Below are positions 35,523 to 48,412 of a stretch of DNA of 64,000 nt, one piece after another. The notes beneath the pieces were generated by a model. The model was not told the DNA's origin. It did not search any database and was given only the letters and a program-made list of their open reading frames with translations. A program made the translations under genes and the position numbers. Every line of letters begins with the position of its first letter. The stretch's first letter is position 1. Origin of the DNA: Isoetes taiwanensis (lineage: Eukaryota; Streptophyta; Lycopodiopsida; Isoetales; Isoetaceae); contig JAJEKV010000062.1 in the NCBI GenBank assembly GCA_021234155.1, forward strand, positions 8,168,083 through 8,232,082. The letters are read 5' to 3'.

Positions 35523-37479
35523 ATGGCTAGATTTTGGGATTATCGGAAGCTTACAATTATGCAGTATGCAGATGACACCTTCATGTTCGATGACAACAGT
35601 TTTCAATCCTTCCGTGATATTCTAGTTGCATTTAAGGATATCTCTGGCATTGAGCTCAACGCCAACAAGTGTTCCACCCTATGGGCTCTTGAAGGGGATA
35701 TCGATCCACGTGCTAGAGGACTTGAACAGGAGAGACTGTCAAGCTCTTGGGTCTTCCACTATCTCTTTCGAACAGTATGAAGGGCCTGTGGTCCCCAATC
35801 TTAGACAGACTTAGAAAGAAAATGGGAATGTGGTCCGCCAAGGGACTATCAGTCTCTGGTAGAGTCACGGTGGCCAATGCTGTGTTTGCTAGCTCACACA
35901 TCTACTTCTCATCAGTAATAGTAGCTCAAAAAAGTATATACAATCAGATACAGGTCATCATCAGAAAGCTTATTTGGGGTGGCAATGCTAAAGTGGCATG
36001 GGCAGAGCTATGTCGAGATAAGAGAGATGGTGGGCTTGGATGTAAGGACCCTTTTATACAAGCACAGGCACTAGCAGCCAAATTTGTTTGGCGTATGCTA
36101 CATAACGACTCCTCTCCAGCTATGATATTCGTTAAACACTGGATGGATCTGTGCAAGCTCAAGCATAAGCCAGCACTTCCCAGGGACGAACTAGGGGCCT
36201 TCTTCTATGAGGCCAAAATAGCTCCAGGTACCTCCCCGGTGATGAGAAGAATACTTCAGGTCTGGATGAAGGTACTAACAGTATGCTCCCCAGCTGACAT
36301 TCCTAAAGAGACTGGAAACATCAATATCTTTTGGAATACACAAGTTTGGAACATGGAGGGTCTCCCTTTAGCCCTAGTCCATCCCCGTGTATTTGGGAAA
36401 TGGAGAAAACAGGGAATTCAGTCCCTACGACATTTATGGGTGAATGGCAGATGGATATCCTGGACTAGATTCAAGTGCAAGGTACAAAGGGCAGGGGAAG
36501 GAGATAGGAAGATATTACGTGAGATTCTAGATAATATCAAAGACTACACGGGGACTCCGGGCCCTAAGGAAATATGGTGGTGTGTCAGGAGTGAAAGGTA
36601 CTGTGTGGCGAGTATCTATCACGCTTTAAGTGGTGACGAAACTCCACTAACAGCAGAAGTTAGGATGGGGGTAACAACTATGGTCGCTAAGCTTCTCCTA
36701 TCTAATTCATGGAAATCTATCTGCTCAAAGAAACTTCAGTTCTTTAGGTGGACTGCGCTTCAAGGAGGTCTCAATACAAAACAGGTTTTACTCCAAAAAG
36801 GGATTGTGGCTGATGATATGTGCCCATTGGGTTGCCAAGCATGTGAATCGATCATACATCTCCTTTTGTGTCCTAAGATTTTCGAGTTCTGGTGCTGGAT
36901 TACCCCGATCTTAGGGATAGAGCTGGGCCATCTGGCATGGCCTGGGCTGCTCGTAAGAACTGATAAGTGTATAATTACTGCCTCCTTGACCAATGTGGCA
37001 CTTTGGGTGGTGTGGAGGCACAGATGCAATGTGGCATTAGGGGGGCAGGTTACTTCAGTGGCAAAACTCAAGAACCTCTTTAACATGGAAGTGGCTCTAA
37101 TGGCCTTGTCCCACCATAGAAAGATGGGTGTGGCGTACAATAAAAAGTTGGATAGAGTAGACAAAGTTGAAGGATTCTACAGCTACTTCAGATGCCAATG
37201 GATGGATGGAGAAGATTCAGCCCCCACGAATGATAATGGGATCCACACACTTGGTAACTAAATACCTAATACGCCCTGAAAACCTTTGGTGAGTGGAAAC
37301 TGGGATTGCCCACTCTATAGTACCTGCCTCTGCGAAGAAGACGGTGATATTTTCCTATAGTACTCACATGCAGGGAAGAAGAGCAGGTATTCCGGTAGTA
37401 CACTCACACCTAGCTCTATGGGCATGCCCCTTGAAGGGGCTCTTTGTTTTATCTACAATAATAATATACTCCTACCTTC

Positions 37480-37507
<28 letters not shown>
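35523..37507 (+). mobile_element. 5'-truncated LINE (L1-like) with poly(A) tail
   Basis: The frame begins inside the reverse transcriptase at the catalytic palm (LTIMQYADDTFMF, about 35,550-35,585), continues as a long open frame (35,747-37,261) and ends with a zf-RVT zinc-binding domain (KKLQFFRWTALQGGLNTKQV...CPLGCQACESIIHLLLCP, about 36,727-36,880) and a WxVWRHRC segment. A short 3' UTR leads to about 25 A residues (37,482-37,507). A one-step frame change near 35,750 separates the palm from the rest; otherwise the 3' part is well kept, so insertion is fairly recent. The RT fingers, endonuclease and ORF1 are absent, as usual for 5'-truncated insertions. Confidence 0.88.
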
Positions 37508-37510
<3 letters not shown>

Positions 37511-38455
37511 CCTCCCCAAACATTCCTCTTGATCTTGCATGTATCTTCTTCAATGCTAAATGTGAACTTAAATACAACTGTCAAATTCAAAGCATTTTGA
37601 ATCTTTAACATTTATTGTAGAAGCCATAGGGTAATAAGAAATTGGTGGTCAAGGAACATTTAGGTAATTTTAAAACATGTTGCGAAGGGTCACCCCCTAC
37701 TGCGACTCACTGGCAGCTACAGTCCCAGTGAGTACAACCCCGTCTTGCAATCCCCCGACACTGTATGGGAACTAACTTCCTATCGTTCTACATTGCGTGA
37801 ATGTCAACCAAGTGGCCATTCCCAGACGATATGTGGCCCCTTTTCGACACCACAAACATTCTGATCGCGTTCTGAAAACCCTGCACAAATCTTCAAACTA
37901 GCTCCCAATCAATGCGAAGGGGCTCAAATTGGCAAGTAGGTCGTCATTATTCTTTCAAATAAAATCGATAAGTTAGGGGTAACTTTGGGGCATAGGCATA
38001 ACTCTTGGTGCAGTGATAGAGAAGACAGTCCAGATGTCTAGCAATGGTGAGATATCCACCATCAATGGTTTGCCAGGTAACATATGGTGGAAACTATTAA
38101 AAAAGAGGCTCCTTGAGATCTCTTTGAGGAGTGTGGAAACTTGAATTAGAAAGATGGATTCCTATCATGCCTACCCTAGCTATTCATGTCGGCATAGAAA
38201 TGGCATTAATGGTCGTAGACGTATGCACTCTATGGTGCCTACATGCTCTCCCCTTTCCTAAAATGCATTTTACACCCCGCTCCCTTTATGATCCCTCCAG
38301 ATCTATCATTCAGAAGAGGATATGTTCACCTTCGAAGTCGGATTGATCACATCATCCATGGTGCGTCCTTGGTATTGCTTCATAAAGTTTGCGTATCAAA
38401 ATCCATTTTGCGAACCCGTATTGCATCCTCTGGTGGTAAATGCGGGTAAATATTT
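37508..38455. other. gene-free stretch between LINE and gypsy fossil
   Basis: No coding or repeat structure recognised. It could include the LTR or untranslated end of the neighbouring gypsy fossil. Confidence 0.4.
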
Positions 38456-41070
38456 TCATTTAACCAAATATTGCAGGATTTGAGTCTTCCTTGTTTGCTT
38501 ACATGCTCGATCTAGGAGAGCTTTGGGAACTATTTCCAGTTGTTCTTCCGTCATCTCCAATAATGCCAGTGATTCAAGTATCTCATCTAGGTCAGGTTTA
38601 TGCTTCTTAAAAAGGCTCACATTAAAGACTTTATGAACTTTTAGGTATATGGAAAGATTGAGCTTATAGGCCACTCCATGCGCTCATGATCTCAAAAGGT
38701 CTCGCCCCTCGAGGAGCTAACTTCTTGTAATTCCCAATTTTAAGCTTGGCCTGCTTAACCTTTATCTTTAACCATATGGAACCTAAAATTCCTGTGGGGT
38801 TCGATGCTTGTCTGCGAGACTCTTCTGTCCACTCCTTGCTGCTAACAAGTACTCACGTATCTCCTCAACTAGGGCTTGCATGTCGGTGATCAATTTCTAA
38901 GAGAACTTTTAATATCGGGTTATGCCACATATCTGAAGGAAGGCATTGGTATCTATAATTAATCATGAATGGAGACATTCTTGAAGACTCTTGCTTTGTA
39001 CTATTGTAGGCAAATTCCACCAAATTGCCCACTTAGATTGCTTATTCCAGACATAATTTCGTAGCACATCTTCAATTATGCGATTGGTGCATTTTGTCTG
39101 ACCAGCTGTCTACGGATGTTGCACTCATGGAAAGCTTGGTCTGTATAGTGCTGAAGAAGTCCATCCAGAAAACACTAACAAACTTGGGGTCTCTGTCTGA
39201 TATAATCGTCCTTCGCATACCATGAAGTCGAAAGATCTCTTTTATAAAGAGGTATGTCGCATCCAAGGCGGTGTCAGTGGTTCTATAGGGCAAAAAGTGT
39301 GTCATCATAGAGAGCTTATCAACCTTCATCATCGAAGAAACATGTCCCTTTAAGGATCGTGAAAGACCTACTATGAAATCCACGGTAATGACTTCCCACT
39401 TAGGGTTTGAGACATCCAAATATTGTATACCTGGCACGCTAATTGCTCGGCCTTTGTTTTTGTCTGTGAAGTGACATTATTGCTTAATACTTAGTAGTAT
39501 ACTTTTCACGATCAAAGGTATGGCGGTTCGTATTTTTGAAATCGTCTTCATGAACCTAGCATGACAGGCTATTGGACTATTATATGTATCATGGAGAATA
39601 AGCTTCCTTACTCCTGATGGGTGTGGAACACAAAACTTACTTTTATAATATAGAAGGTTGTCTTCCTTCTTATAATCCAAAAGGTATCATGTTCCTTATT
39701 TGTTCTCGCCTCCTTAAACAAACTATACCACAATTCATTAAACTCTGGATAGTTGAGAATAGATTGCTCAATTGTATCATCAAACTCACTTGTAAGGGCT
39801 AAAATAACATTACAATGAGTTCGATAATCAATGGATGGTGGGATAGAGCATCTGCTATAATGTTATATTTTCTCGGCTTATAAACCACCTTAAGTCATAC
39901 TCTTCAAGAAACTCCATCCATCTCCTTTGTCAAAGATTAAGGTGTGGATGAGTGAAAATACATTGGCGGCTCTAATGATCTGTATCTAATTGGAAGCGTC
40001 TACCAAGGAGATAGTGCCTCCAAATCCTCAAGGCTTGCACAACCACTAGCGGCTCCTAGTCATCGTGGGATAGTGTAATCGTGCGGAGATCAATAATGTA
40101 AGTACAAGTGGAGCACTTAATGTGTCCTTTAACTTGTCAAAAAATCATTGCACTTTTTCTTGCCAATGTTTGGCCCAATCCTAAACCCTTTCATGCTTTG
40201 TAAGATCTGTTAGAGGTCTTGCTACCTTTGCGAAATCCTTACGTTTAGCAATAACCTGCCAATCCAAGAAGCTTTTGACCTCAAAAATATTACCTGTTGG
40301 CCATTCCTTAACTGCATTAATATTGGCTGGATCAGTTGATATTGCCTTCTATTGAGACCATATGCCTTAGATACTCACTTTTGTGGTAGCAAATTTGCAT
40401 TTGGAGAATTTGGCAAAAAGCTTATGCCTTCTCAACTTTTGTAAAACCAGACGAAAATGGCGTTCATGCTCCTCTAGGGTCTTACTATAGATGAGTATGT
40501 CATCGAAGAAAATGATGATACATTCATTGACAAATTAGTTGAAAACGGCATTCATCAATTTCATGAACGTTACCGCCGTATTGATTAGCCCAAAAGTCAT
40601 AGCAATGAATTCATAATGGCCATATCGCGTCCGAAAAGCCGACTTATGAACATCTTCTTCTTTTATCCGTATCTCATGATAACCTAAGGGGAGATCTATC
40701 TTGGAGAAATGCATAGTTCCTTGCAGCTGGTCCACGAGATCATCAACTCTAGGTAAAGCATACTTATTCTTTATAGTATGCTTATTTAGTTGATGGTAGT
40801 AAATACACATTCTTAAGGTACCATTCTCCTTCTTAACAAATAAAATGGATGCTCCAAAAGGAGACATACTTGGGTGGACAAATCCTACTTTAAGAAGGCC
40901 CTATAACTACTTCTTAAGTTCTGCCAACTTAGAGGTACTCATTCGATAAAGAGCCTTACTGGCAGGCTTTGTATCGGGCGCAAGGGCGATTTCACATTCA
41001 ACCCCCATGAATGGTGGCAATTTGCTTATCTCATCGAGCAAAAGGTAATAAAGTACCTAATGAGGTTGCC
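38456..41070 (-). mobile_element. Ty3/gypsy pol fossil
   Basis: Read on the minus strand, the parts follow gypsy order: reverse transcriptase ([20 protein letters not shown], about 40,867-40,530), RNase H region (about 40,480-39,800, degraded), H2C2 integrase zinc domain (about 39,680-39,480), integrase core (WEVITVDFIVGL...TIISDRDPKF, about 39,400-39,170) and a C-terminal segment with KVFNVSLFKKHK (about 38,630). The last is typical of chromovirus-type gypsy elements. Many breaks; clearly old. Confidence 0.85.
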
Positions 41071-41570
41071 AATAGCTTTGGACAAGCTACTAATAGTTTC
41101 TTGCTGCTTGGATGGAGATGCAACCTTTACAATACAAGTGACTTTATGCTTTCTTATGGCCCAACCAATTGGTTCAAGGAAATATACTCCATGGCGGGAT
41201 TGACTTTATTACCCTTAATTGTGACACATGTACCATTTGGTGTGGCGTCTGTTAAAGTAAGTAAGTCTGTCAAACCAGGTTTGTCCCTTTCCCTTACGCC
41301 AAGGCTGCTTGAGTTGCACGGGTCACATAAGGCGATCTTGCATCGGTATCCCTTTGGGGCGTAAGCGGTAATATGCCTCATCCTTCTTGAACCGCTCTCA
41401 TGCTTTTCTTGAAATAGATTGTAGAGGAGGCAATGGGTGGGTGGCGAGGCCTATAAAATTATAAGGCCCACTTTGCCCTTGAAATCGGTAGGCTTCTAGT
41501 ATGATTTGAGCCCTTCCTCTATCGTGAAGGGTATCGCTGAAATCTCTACATAGATTGAAGCAACGCAGTG

Positions 41571-41666
41571 TGTTGATGCAGAGATTCAGACTGAGACTAG
41601 ACATTGTGTTGATGCAGAGATAGATTCAGACTAAGGCCAGGCACTATGTTGATGCAGAGATTCAAG
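41571..41666. repeat. three-copy tandem repeat
   Basis: Units starting TGTTGATGCAGAGAT begin at 41,571, 41,607 and 41,647 (36-40 bp period, third copy partial). Confidence 0.85.
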
Positions 41667-41680
41667 TCTCATATTCTGAC

Positions 41681-42140
41681 TTGCCACCACACAGGGTTCT
41701 TGCTAGCTCCCAGGCGTCTTCATCACATGATGCCTCTATGACTGACACATCGACCCTTTATTTGCGTATTATAGGGGTTATAGAATTGGATGCAGAAGGA
41801 AAAACAGATTTGGAGGTAGCAACGAAATTTTTTATGGAGACAATGCATGTTCCTGCTACTGGAATTGTGAGTGCTACTCGGATGGGAGCAACACGTCCTA
41901 ATCGGCCTCGTCACCTTCTCGTTCGCTTCGGGATCGTTAAATTAAGCCTTCATATTCTTGACATGGCAATCGAAGGGGGCGCATTCATGCGGAGGATCTT
42001 TCTCCAATACTGAGGTTGTGCAAGTGCAGGGACGAACTCTGTAGAGTAAGGGAAGTGCGCCAGCATAAGAAATGGGCAGTTTATCGAGGAGGAGCAGCGA
42101 TTGTTCTAGACCATAAGCCTTCCAACTCGTGCATAGGTTA
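41681..42140 (+). mobile_element. possible LINE ORF1 fragment
   Basis: A frame at 41,681-42,013 includes ATRMGATRPNRPRHLLVRFG, resembling the RxGxxxxxRPRPIxVxF signature of L1-type ORF1 RNA-binding proteins. In another frame just downstream, LCRVREVRQHKKWAVYRGGA (about 42,040-42,100) resembles the following ORF1 helix. It is a short, decayed match made by eye. Confidence 0.4.
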
Positions 42141-44160
42141 TGTCTAGAACATTTCAATAGCACTAATATCCTTAGCATCCATGAGCATGTTCATCCTGTT
42201 TGTACTGGGGCTTTTTGCCCTCATGTGTTCTTTGGGCCTTGGCCCTTTGTTTTCTTTGTGTCTTTGTCCTTTGGTTTTGTTTGGGCTTTTGCCTTCTTTC
42301 TTGTAGGCTATTTGGGCTTAGCCACCCTTTTCTTGTATGGGTCCCATAACCCTATTGGGTTTCCAGGACGATAAAAAATTATCTTTTATCTTTTTATCTT
42401 TAAGCTAAGGGCCAATGAGGTCAGCCAATAAGGTGCCAAATTCGACATGCCAAGTCATGCCATGCGAGGTGCCAAACATCCTAGAGTAGTTCTTACTGGG
42501 GAAAGTTATGCGAGGCTTAGATTCTCCCATAGGCTAGTCATGGTTGAATCCACGGTCTTCTAGTAATCCTTCTTACTAGACTTCTGGATCTAGTTTTAGA
42601 GCCCAAAGAATCTGAAGAACCAGAACTCGAACTGGAAGTCGAAGATTGGCAGGAGTGCTTAGGACGTCCTTGATTAACGTTGGTAGAGGCATTTGGTTGG
42701 TATCACCCTTCGATACTTCAAGTCCAGGTACTCGAAGCATGGCGGGGGTTCCTTTATTCAGATATAAGCACGGAGTGCGCGCATTTGTCATTTTATGATT
42801 AGCGGCTCTTATCACGGAATGCGTGCCCATGGTCAATCAGGGTAGCCCATGGAGCATTGGGCACCTCGTCTATATAAAGAAAAGATTATCTATAGATGAT
42901 AATAGCATATGGAATGATTGTAAGTTGTTTCTTACAGAACATACACAATGATCATCCAGACATAGACACAATCTTTAAGACATAATTTATCTTATGATAA
43001 GTATGCCAAATATGGCTATACATATAGGGGTCTGATCATAAATATTCCAAAATTATAATAACAAAAGGTCCATCTCACGAGCTTGATCCTCGCCTCATCG
43101 TCTTTGAGGTGGGGGCATGGCCGATCATTTACGATGCCAAAGAAGACTAGCATATCGACTCGATGGACATGCATTTCTTCAACTATCTGCTTTCATCATT
43201 CATAATCACCCTTGCCCATGCGCTCGCATTCTTCCTGTGGTTCAGGGATGGGCTTCTTCCCTTTCTCTTCCTCTATGTCCTCGTCCTCTATGTATCTATC
43301 CATTAAAATCGCAAGCACAAAGTAACCTCAAAGAAGGTTTCATCTCCTTTTCTCTGATGCCATAGATTATCTAATATGTTATCTGATCATCCCCTGGCAT
43401 CTGGGTCAGAAGGGCTTGTGAAAGATACAACTTGGTAGGATCGCCAAACCGAGAATAGTGTGGTACTATCTCTTGAGTGTAAAAGGTCACCCAGGCAGCA
43501 TACTCTGGATTGACCTGCTTATTAGAGATGAGGTTTGTTTTCTAGACTAGGTGCTGGTGGAAAAGATTGAAAGGGATCTTTGGATCCCAATGTTCACCAT
43601 CGACATACCATTGGTGGCGCTTAGAATAGTTCATTGGAGTGAAGTATAGAGCAGGAAAGAATGAAGGCGCTTGGACGAGCTTGAAGAATGAAAATGCTAA
43701 AATAAAACCCTGTCTTTTATTAAGATTATGATGATGTTAGCATCATTTATTGCATTTACAACTTATAATACATCAAAAATACTAGAACCATGGCTTGAAA
43801 CCCCATCTTGTAATCTTTCTACATCGTTCGAGGGGTAGACTTGGGCCTCCTTTTAGTACTGGATCCAATTTCTCTATCTGCCTATCACTTTGCTTCCCAT
43901 TCTCCTTCCCTTTGGGTGTATCTTTTGTCAGCTTGATAGAATTGAAACCTCCTTTTCAGCTCTGTGGGTTGTAGGAGATCAAGAGAGAAATGTCGGGGAC
44001 TTCCACCATACAAACTTTTGGGTGGCCTCATTAAAGAAATCTTTGGGGTATATGGAAGTATTCCCCTTCTAGGATGCATTCCCCATCATCGGATAGGCGT
44101 GCGATGCTTGAATTTGGGGTCTCCTTTGGTTGCTTCTTAAGCATCGGTGATAGTGGGCAT
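42141..44160. other. gene-free stretch
   Basis: No coding region or named repeat is supported. Several short frames lack family resemblance. Confidence 0.45.
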
Positions 44161-44959
44161 TGTTGGCGTGGCCAACATTTTTGAACATATTTTGTCGTTG
44201 TTATTTCCTTGGCCTTTCCACTTGCTCATTTTCTAACCTTTGCTATTTTCAGACATTTACTTGCCTATTCTTGAACTTTGATTTTCCTATGCCTTCTTAC
44301 ATCTCTGATTTCTTTTTCCCTAATGTATAGAAATTCATATGCCCATAGGAAGACCATAGGATGAAATAATGGAGCAATGTTTTTCAAGCATGTTTTCACC
44401 GTCATATGGTGTGCCAAGAATAAACCTCGACCAGATTTGGCTTTCTATAAAAGATAGTCAATCACAATTCTTGATATAAGGTCGGTTAAGGGCGGGATTT
44501 CTTGATACTTGAAGAAACTTCGGTGGATTGTTCAAATAAAGGGAGACTCTAAGAAGATACACCGCGAGGCCGTTTGCAAGGCGATTCGCTTGCCGGCTTT
44601 GTCATGATGCCAGAAATTCCTGTTGTACTCTTTTATAAAGTTTGAATATTGAATTGAGAAATTTTATTTGCTCTTGTTATATCCCGGTTGAAGTGGACCC
44701 AAAACTTTTGTTCTGGCCATTGATTATCTGTAATAGCTAGATCTTGTGGTTCAGAGACACTTTCTTTGCCAGCAAAAAAAATAACTCTTGATTTTGTGTT
44801 AGTTTTCAGCATAACCAATTCCTGTCGTGGATTCCATTATGTTGCACTTTCCATTGCTTTGCACAAGGGCTTGAATTGTGCCCTTAAACAATTCTGGAGG
44901 TCCTGACCATTGTTTAGGACTCCAAATCGTGTGTTGGCTCGAAAAGGTGAGGCCAAACA
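44161..44959 (+). repeat. LTR, left copy, of a compact LTR element
   Basis: Starts TGTTGGC and ends GCCAAACA, matching 46,761-47,562 in the same orientation at roughly 96% identity by eye. Immediately after it, TGGAGGTCCCACGGGATT (44,963-44,980) has the form of a primer-binding site complementary to a tRNA 3' end. Confidence 0.85.
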
Positions 44960-46760
44960 TATTGGAGGTCCCACGGGATTCTTTACGGATGGTGTAATTT
45001 TGGCTCACTTTTGATGTTACATTGAACAATAATGGGAGATGAAGATTTTTGTGACTATTGTCATCGATTTGGAAATCTTGATGCAAATTTGTGATGATAT
45101 CCCATTTCATCATTTACTTGGATGTTTTATACATGGCTTGCAATTCAGGCCTGAGATTTACTCACAGATGTATGCTTATTTCAAACTAGGATCCTTTGAT
45201 AACTGGATGCAGGTCTTTCACATGGTGAAGGATGTTGCGAGATAAAATGCATATGTGCGAGACCGCGATGATATTTGAAGAAGATGCCAATGATAATGCT
45301 GCATATGATGGCGAGGAACATGATGATGTGTTTCCTTTCACGAAATGACAAGTGGAGAATGCGAGGTATGCACTTATTGTGATTTGCTAGGCCACATCGT
45401 TAGTGAATGCCAAGTATTAGAATTCCATAATTTGAAAGCAGCTGAGATTGAAGCTTGTAGCTATTGCAATTTAAAAGGGCACAAAGTTGGTGAGTGCCAA
45501 GTATTAGAATACTGTAAATTGCATAATCTATGCACCTACTGCAAGATGCAAGATCATTCAATACAAAAGTGTCGGACAGGCGCGATTGATTTTCCACGAG
45601 GGGATTTTCCACGAGCATCAAAGGCAGAAATTAGCTTCAAATATCAACTTTGAATATGAAGTCGCGAAGGCGGATTTTTTCACATGCAGGGAACATGTAT
45701 TATCAAACCTTTTTGATTTGCCGGAATCCTCTACTAGTGTGTCAGATGAAGTAGAGAACTTAAATGCATATCGTCGCTCTTGTCTAGCAGATGGCTTAGT
45801 CATTCAGAGGTCTGATGCAGCTTACATCATTCATAAATGTGATTTAAAGGAAATGTCAAATGAAGAAAGTTCTGAGGAGATGCAGGAATTTTTTGACATG
45901 CCAGGGATACATTTGTCTTGTTTTGAAGATCCATGGCACTCTGAATGCCAGAAGGGTTTAAACTGTATGCTCATGCCCCAAGTAAATATTGATCAAGATA
46001 TTGAAGTTGATCCACAAGTGAACAATCCTGCACCAAAAGAATGTGATGGAGATGACGAGGTAAGTTTTGATATTGCAGATCTTTTTGAAGAATCAGTACA
46101 TGAAGAAGGCGACATATCACAAGCATCAGCTTGACATCTCAGACCTATGTATACTGCATATAATGATGCCATAAGCCTTACTGCTACTCCTTCCAGTAGA
46201 ACTGCCTTTGTTCACAAATCCTCAGTTGCCCCCAAAGCATTGCTACCTACTACAGCCAGTACGAATTTTCCGGTTTATAACATTCACTTTGAGAAAACAC
46301 TCTACCCTCTATTGCCTGCTATCAGTGAGAATAATTGCCCTACCAAAACCATTTCGTTTGACCATACCTTGTCGTTGCCAAAACCATTATTTACTGCTAT
46401 AGCAAGCTTTGAGCCTACAACTACACATTGTACTAATGCTGTCCTACACATTGCCAGTACAGATCAATATCCTGTCAAATCTATTTTCTGTATTTTTACA
46501 TTTGAGGCATTGTCTACTGTTAAAAAAAGCCGATTTGCCCATTCCTGAGCTGCCTGTTAAACTCTTCATTCAGGAAAAAAAAGAAAACCAGCTTTGCATA
46601 TATCTGCCTACATGCTTATGATCACCCTCTTGTTTTGAAGCTCAAAAGAGTGCTCCGTTTTTGCTTCTGTATGCCCTAAACATATTCCCTAAAAGCAGAA
46701 TTGGATGATCTGCAAACCCTAATTTTGGCTGAGGGGACCAGCCTGTTTCATTTGGGCCTA

Positions 46761-47562
46761 TGTTGGCCCGCTGGCCAACATTTTGAACATTTTGTCGTTG
46801 TTATTTCCTTGGCCTTTCCACTTGCTCATTTTCCAACCTTTGCTATTTTCAGACATTTACTTGCCTATTCTCGAACTTTGATTTTCCTATGCCTTCTTAC
46901 ATCTCCGATTTCTTTTTCCCTAACGTATAGAAATTCATATGCCCATAGGAAGACCATAGGATGAAATAATGGAGCAATGTTTTTCAAGCATGTTTTCACA
47001 GTCATATGGTGTGCCAAGAATAAACCTCGGCCCGATTTGGCTTTCTATAAAAGATAGTCAATCACAATTGTTGGTAAGGTCGGTTAAGGGCCAGGATTTC
47101 TTGATACTTGAAGAAACTCGGTGGATTGCTCAAATAAAAAGGGGAGACTCTAAGAAGATACACACAGGCCGTTTGCAAGACAAGTCGTTTGCACAGCTTT
47201 GTCATGATGCCAGAAATTCCTGTTGCACTCTTTTATAAAGTTTGAATATTGAATTGAGAGATTTTATTTGCTCTTGTTATATCCCGGTTGAAGTGGCCCC
47301 AAAACTTTTGTTCTGTCCATTGATTGTCTGTAATAGCTAGATCTTGTGGTTCAGAGACACTTTCTTTTCCAGCAAAAAAAATAACTCTTGATTTTGTGCT
47401 AGTTTTCAGCATAACCAATTCCTGTCGTGGATCCCATTACGTTGCACTTTCCATTGCTTTGCACAAGGGCTTGAATTGTGCCCTTAAACAATTCTGGAGG
47501 TCCTGACCATTGTTTAGGACTCCAAATCGTGTGTTGGCTCAGAACCAGGCTGATGCCAAACA
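46761..47562 (+). repeat. LTR, right copy, of the compact LTR element
   Basis: Direct repeat of 44,161-44,959, with small insertions and scattered substitutions. A short purine-rich tract lies just upstream (about 46,727-46,737). Confidence 0.85.
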
Positions 47563-48412
47563 ACTGTCCATGACCCTTTGAGCCTCCCTCCTTATGAGCT
47601 CAACAGAATCTACGCTTTTAGACTGGAGAGGGTTTCATCTGGTTGATCTACTATGGTGTAACTGGCGCCCAATTAAACTTATGTAGAAATCGTATGTTCA
47701 AATTTCAGTCATAAAGCAGTTTGCAAGTTGGTCTGGAATGGGTTCAATCACAATTGAGGTCTTGGCTAACTTCAACCCTAACTGAGCAAAGGATTGGGGC
47801 ACACTAGAAATGTCAAGACTCTGAGTAGTTTTAGTATAGGGTATAGATATAGGGAAGACGAACTAGCACAAGAGAGGATATAGGTTGGTGCAAGCTTATC
47901 TGTGATAGGTTTCTGGCGGAGGTCCATTAGTGGTTGACTATGGCAGAGGTATGGCAATTGTGGCAGGTATGGCAGATGTACGGCAGTTCTAGTAGCTATG
48001 GCAGATGTGAAGAGTTCAAAAGTGAAACGGTAACCTAAAGAGAAGCATAGTTTGGCAAGTTCTAAAAACTTCTTACATGGACCATCTTCTGACGGGTCTT
48101 CTTGGGGCTTTTGGTCAATTGAAGTGTCCTTTATGCAACGCACCAAAATCGCCTCGATTCAAGCTTCATACAAAATGTTATGGCCCTCGAGATCAAGTGA
48201 CCTTATTCTATTGTAAACTTAGCCTTGTCTTTCAATTTTCACCTTCTACTTCTAAATAGTCAGTAGTTCATATACTTAAGTTATTCTATCAGAGCGGAAG
48301 AGACAGAGAAATTTTTTCCTATTTTAACGCTCACTACAACTCATTCGACCTAGCTAATTAGGGCATGGCTAGTGCTATGATCTGGTCTACTGAGATCAAG
48401 ACTCTAATACCA

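Larger units (their letters stand above)
44161..47562 (+). mobile_element. non-autonomous LTR retrotransposon with a zinc-knuckle ORF (TR-GAG-like)
   Basis: Two direct LTRs of about 800 bp enclose only 1.8 kb. The interior holds an open frame (45,345-45,653) with three CX2CX4HX4C zinc knuckles (CTYCDLLGHIVSEC, CSYCNLKGHKVGEC, CTYCKMQDHSIQKC) and a separate acidic frame (45,586-46,134). Neither protease, integrase, reverse transcriptase nor RNase H is present. This fits the terminal-repeat-with-GAG class, which depends on enzymes of other elements. The near-identical LTRs indicate a comparatively young insertion; the interior shows some breaks. No clear target-site duplication was seen. Confidence 0.75.

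Noticed and set aside
44633-44818. Repeated minus-strand 61-codon frame, also at 47,233-47,418
   Set aside because: It appears twice only because it lies in both LTR copies; no family resemblance.
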